A stretch of 32,509 nt of DNA from the NCBI GenBank assembly GCA_022340755.1, contig JAJDNI010000102.1:1-32509 (forward strand), in the 5' to 3' direction. Shown piece by piece: positions 30,182-32,509 of the stretch (position 1 is its first letter; each line of letters opens with the position of its first letter). The translations under genes were made by a program, and so were the position numbers. Under the pieces are notes generated by a model that saw only the letters and a list, made by a program, of their open reading frames with translations, was not told where the DNA came from and made no database searches. Origin of the DNA: Gemmatimonadota bacterium. Its GTDB lineage: Bacteria > Gemmatimonadota > Gemmatimonadetes > Longimicrobiales > Gaopeijiaceae.

Positions 30182-30272
30182 TCGTCCGCGCGCGGACGAT
30201 CGAGGCTGGGTACCCCAGCCCTGGCGTGAGCGCCAGCGCCACGACCCTCTCAGGGGCGAGCTCCTTCGCCCC
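30182..30272 (+). promoter_or_regulatory. Run of four perfect hairpins in the pckA upstream region
   Basis: Four perfect stems lie within 91 nt: 30182-30199 (18-bp palindrome TCGTCCGCGCGCGGACGA); 30204-30220 (GGCTGGG, TAC, CCCAGCC); 30221-30236 (CTGGCG, TGAG, CGCCAG); 30253-30272 (GGGGCGA, six-nt loop, TCGCCCC). None is followed by a T-tract. They lie 74 nt after the lipoprotein glycosidase stop and 64 nt before the pckA ATG. Further downstream CCGGACG is directly repeated at 30281-30287 and 30291-30297. The run may be a regulatory leader for pckA, a 3' end structure for the upstream gene, or a REP-like element. Confidence 0.5.
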
Positions 30273-30336
30273 GTCCTCGACCGGACGTCGCCGGACGGTC
30301 TCGACTTGCTTTGTCCGTCGTCGTGAGGAGGGCGTC

Positions 30337-31947
<1,611 letters not shown>

Positions 31948-32014
31948 GAGCGGGAGGAGCAGGAACGAGCGATCGTGTGACGGGGGGCCGCACGATGACG
32001 TGCGGGAGGAGACA

Positions 32015-32260
32015 ATGCCCCGACAGGCGGTTCCCCTGAAGGACGTCCAGTCCTTCGTGACGGAGCTCGAGGCGGGCGGTGCGATGCGGATCCGCCGCTC
32101 GCCTCCCGACGTCCGCGGCAGGGTGATGGTCCGGTGGAAGCCTTCCCCCACGGAGGAGGTGGAGTACGCCGCGGCGCTGCGGTCCTACAGGGCGGAGTTC
32201 GGCCTCGCGGCTATCATCGTGGCCATCGTCGTCGGCATCCTGGTAGTGGTGTCCCTCTGA
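32015..32260 (+). CDS. Small membrane protein, hypothetical
   Basis: An 81-aa protein. The N-terminal 60 residues are charged and soluble (LKDVQSFVTELEAGGAMRI), and the C-terminus is a single hydrophobic helix (FGLAAIIVAIVVGILVVVSL, about 62-81) ending exactly at the stop, so it is likely tail-anchored. GGGAGGAG (32004-32011) gives a strong ribosome binding site for ATG 32015; the longer open frame back to 31832 overlaps pckA and is rejected. It may be cotranscribed with pckA (67-bp gap). I recognise no family. Confidence 0.75.
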   Translation: MPRQAVPLKDVQSFVTELEAGGAMRIRRSPPDVRGRVMVRWKPSPTEEVEYAAALRSYRAEFGLAAIIVAIVVGILVVVSL

Positions 32261-32272
32261 GCGAGGCCAGCC

Positions 32273-32509
32273 TCACTTCATCCGGATGAGGAATCCGGCC
32301 TCGTCGAGGTCCCGATCCCATCCCGACACGTGCCTCTCCACGGCGTCGCTGGCCAGGACCCGCCGCACGACACCCGGGAGGACGGGCCCGCCCCGTGACC
32401 CCCTCCCCCTCCCCGTGATGACGTGGACGACCTCGCCCCGAGAGACCCGGGCGTGGGTGAGGAGGAAGTCGCGCACTCTCCGCTCGGCCTCGGCGGCCGT
32501 GTCGCCGTG
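32273..32509 (-). CDS. Smr-domain protein, C-terminal part (5' end outside window)
   Basis: The frame is open to the window edge; 78 residues are visible. They form most of an Smr domain: HGDTAAEAERRVRDFLLT (the usual LHG-x-T-x2-EA start), VVHVITGRGRGSRGGPVLPG (the VI-x-G-x-G-x(n)-GG-x-L core), and a final strand AGFLIRM. Smr domains bind or nick nucleic acids and occur alone or at the end of MutS2; which form applies depends on sequence outside the window. The domain ends at the stop codon and is convergent with the small membrane protein gene (12 bp apart). Confidence 0.85.
   Translation of the reverse strand, partial: HGDTAAEAERRVRDFLLTHARVSRGEVVHVITGRGRGSRGGPVLPGVVRRVLASDAVERHVSGWDRDLDEAGFLIRMK

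Noticed and set aside
30182-30236. Intrinsic terminators of the lipoprotein glycosidase gene
   Set aside because: The stems are strong but no T-rich tract follows any of them.

Overview
The window is high-G+C bacterial chromosome (about two thirds G+C by eye), so long spurious antisense ORFs are common. The best lineage clues are three Ser/Thr kinases that all begin with a GRY-x-LERE/GAGGMAT-V-x-LAHD type catalytic domain and carry C-terminal beta-propeller (PD40) or TPR sensor regions, plus an 836-residue orphan FtsX/MacB-type permease of the ADOP kind. This combination is typical of Gemmatimonadota and, less so, Acidobacteriota. That assignment is inference, not measured. I see no tRNA, rRNA, CRISPR array, insertion sequence or phage gene.

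Layout. 1-4558 (+): a polysaccharide-degrading run made of the 3' end of a TIM-barrel glycosidase-like gene, a GH127 beta-L-arabinofuranosidase-type enzyme (ATGA overlap) and a GH51 alpha-L-arabinofuranosidase; the last two carry near-identical Tat signals. 4651-10429 (-): two tandem receptor-type Ser/Thr kinases, one with a beta-propeller and one with a TolB-like/TPR region. 10676-14394 (+): a secreted eight-cysteine protein, a small Cys/His membrane protein, and a tightly coupled DUF929 thioredoxin-like protein plus VKOR, a probable disulfide-forming pair. 14570-17080 (+): ADOP permease. 17145-18722 (+): xylulokinase of the eukaryote-like type, ending 4 bp from a convergent Tat-exported GH29 alpha-L-fucosidase (18727-20211, -). 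20368-21399 (-): FTR1 iron permease behind a clear sigma70-like promoter overlapped by a Fur-box-like palindrome. 21511-21751: decayed lipoprotein remnant. 21758-24553 (+): third kinase-propeller. 24550-24785 (-): decayed GNAT acetyltransferase, coupled to an APC amino-acid permease (24782-26188, -). 26351-27061 (-): membrane-anchored lytic transglycosylase with a potentially structured leader and a possible 47-residue small gene upstream. 27507-30107 (+): lipoprotein (alpha/alpha)6-barrel glycosidase with two discoidin-like modules. 30337-31947 (+): ATP-dependent PEP carboxykinase behind a leader with four perfect hairpins. 32015-32260 (+): small membrane protein. 32273-end (-): Smr-domain protein, cut by the window edge.

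How it fits together. Arabinofuranosidases, fucosidase and the lipoprotein glycosidase would act outside the cytoplasm on arabinose- and fucose-containing plant or algal glycans. Xylulokinase would feed released pentose into the pentose phosphate pathway, and PEP carboxykinase serves gluconeogenesis. The VKOR/DUF929 pair could supply disulfides to exported proteins such as the eight-cysteine protein. No single novel operon dominates. The items most worth following are the DUF929-VKOR module with its cysteine-rich neighbours, the pckA leader, the Fur-controlled FTR1 promoter, and the small gene and structured leader around 27.1-27.4 kb.
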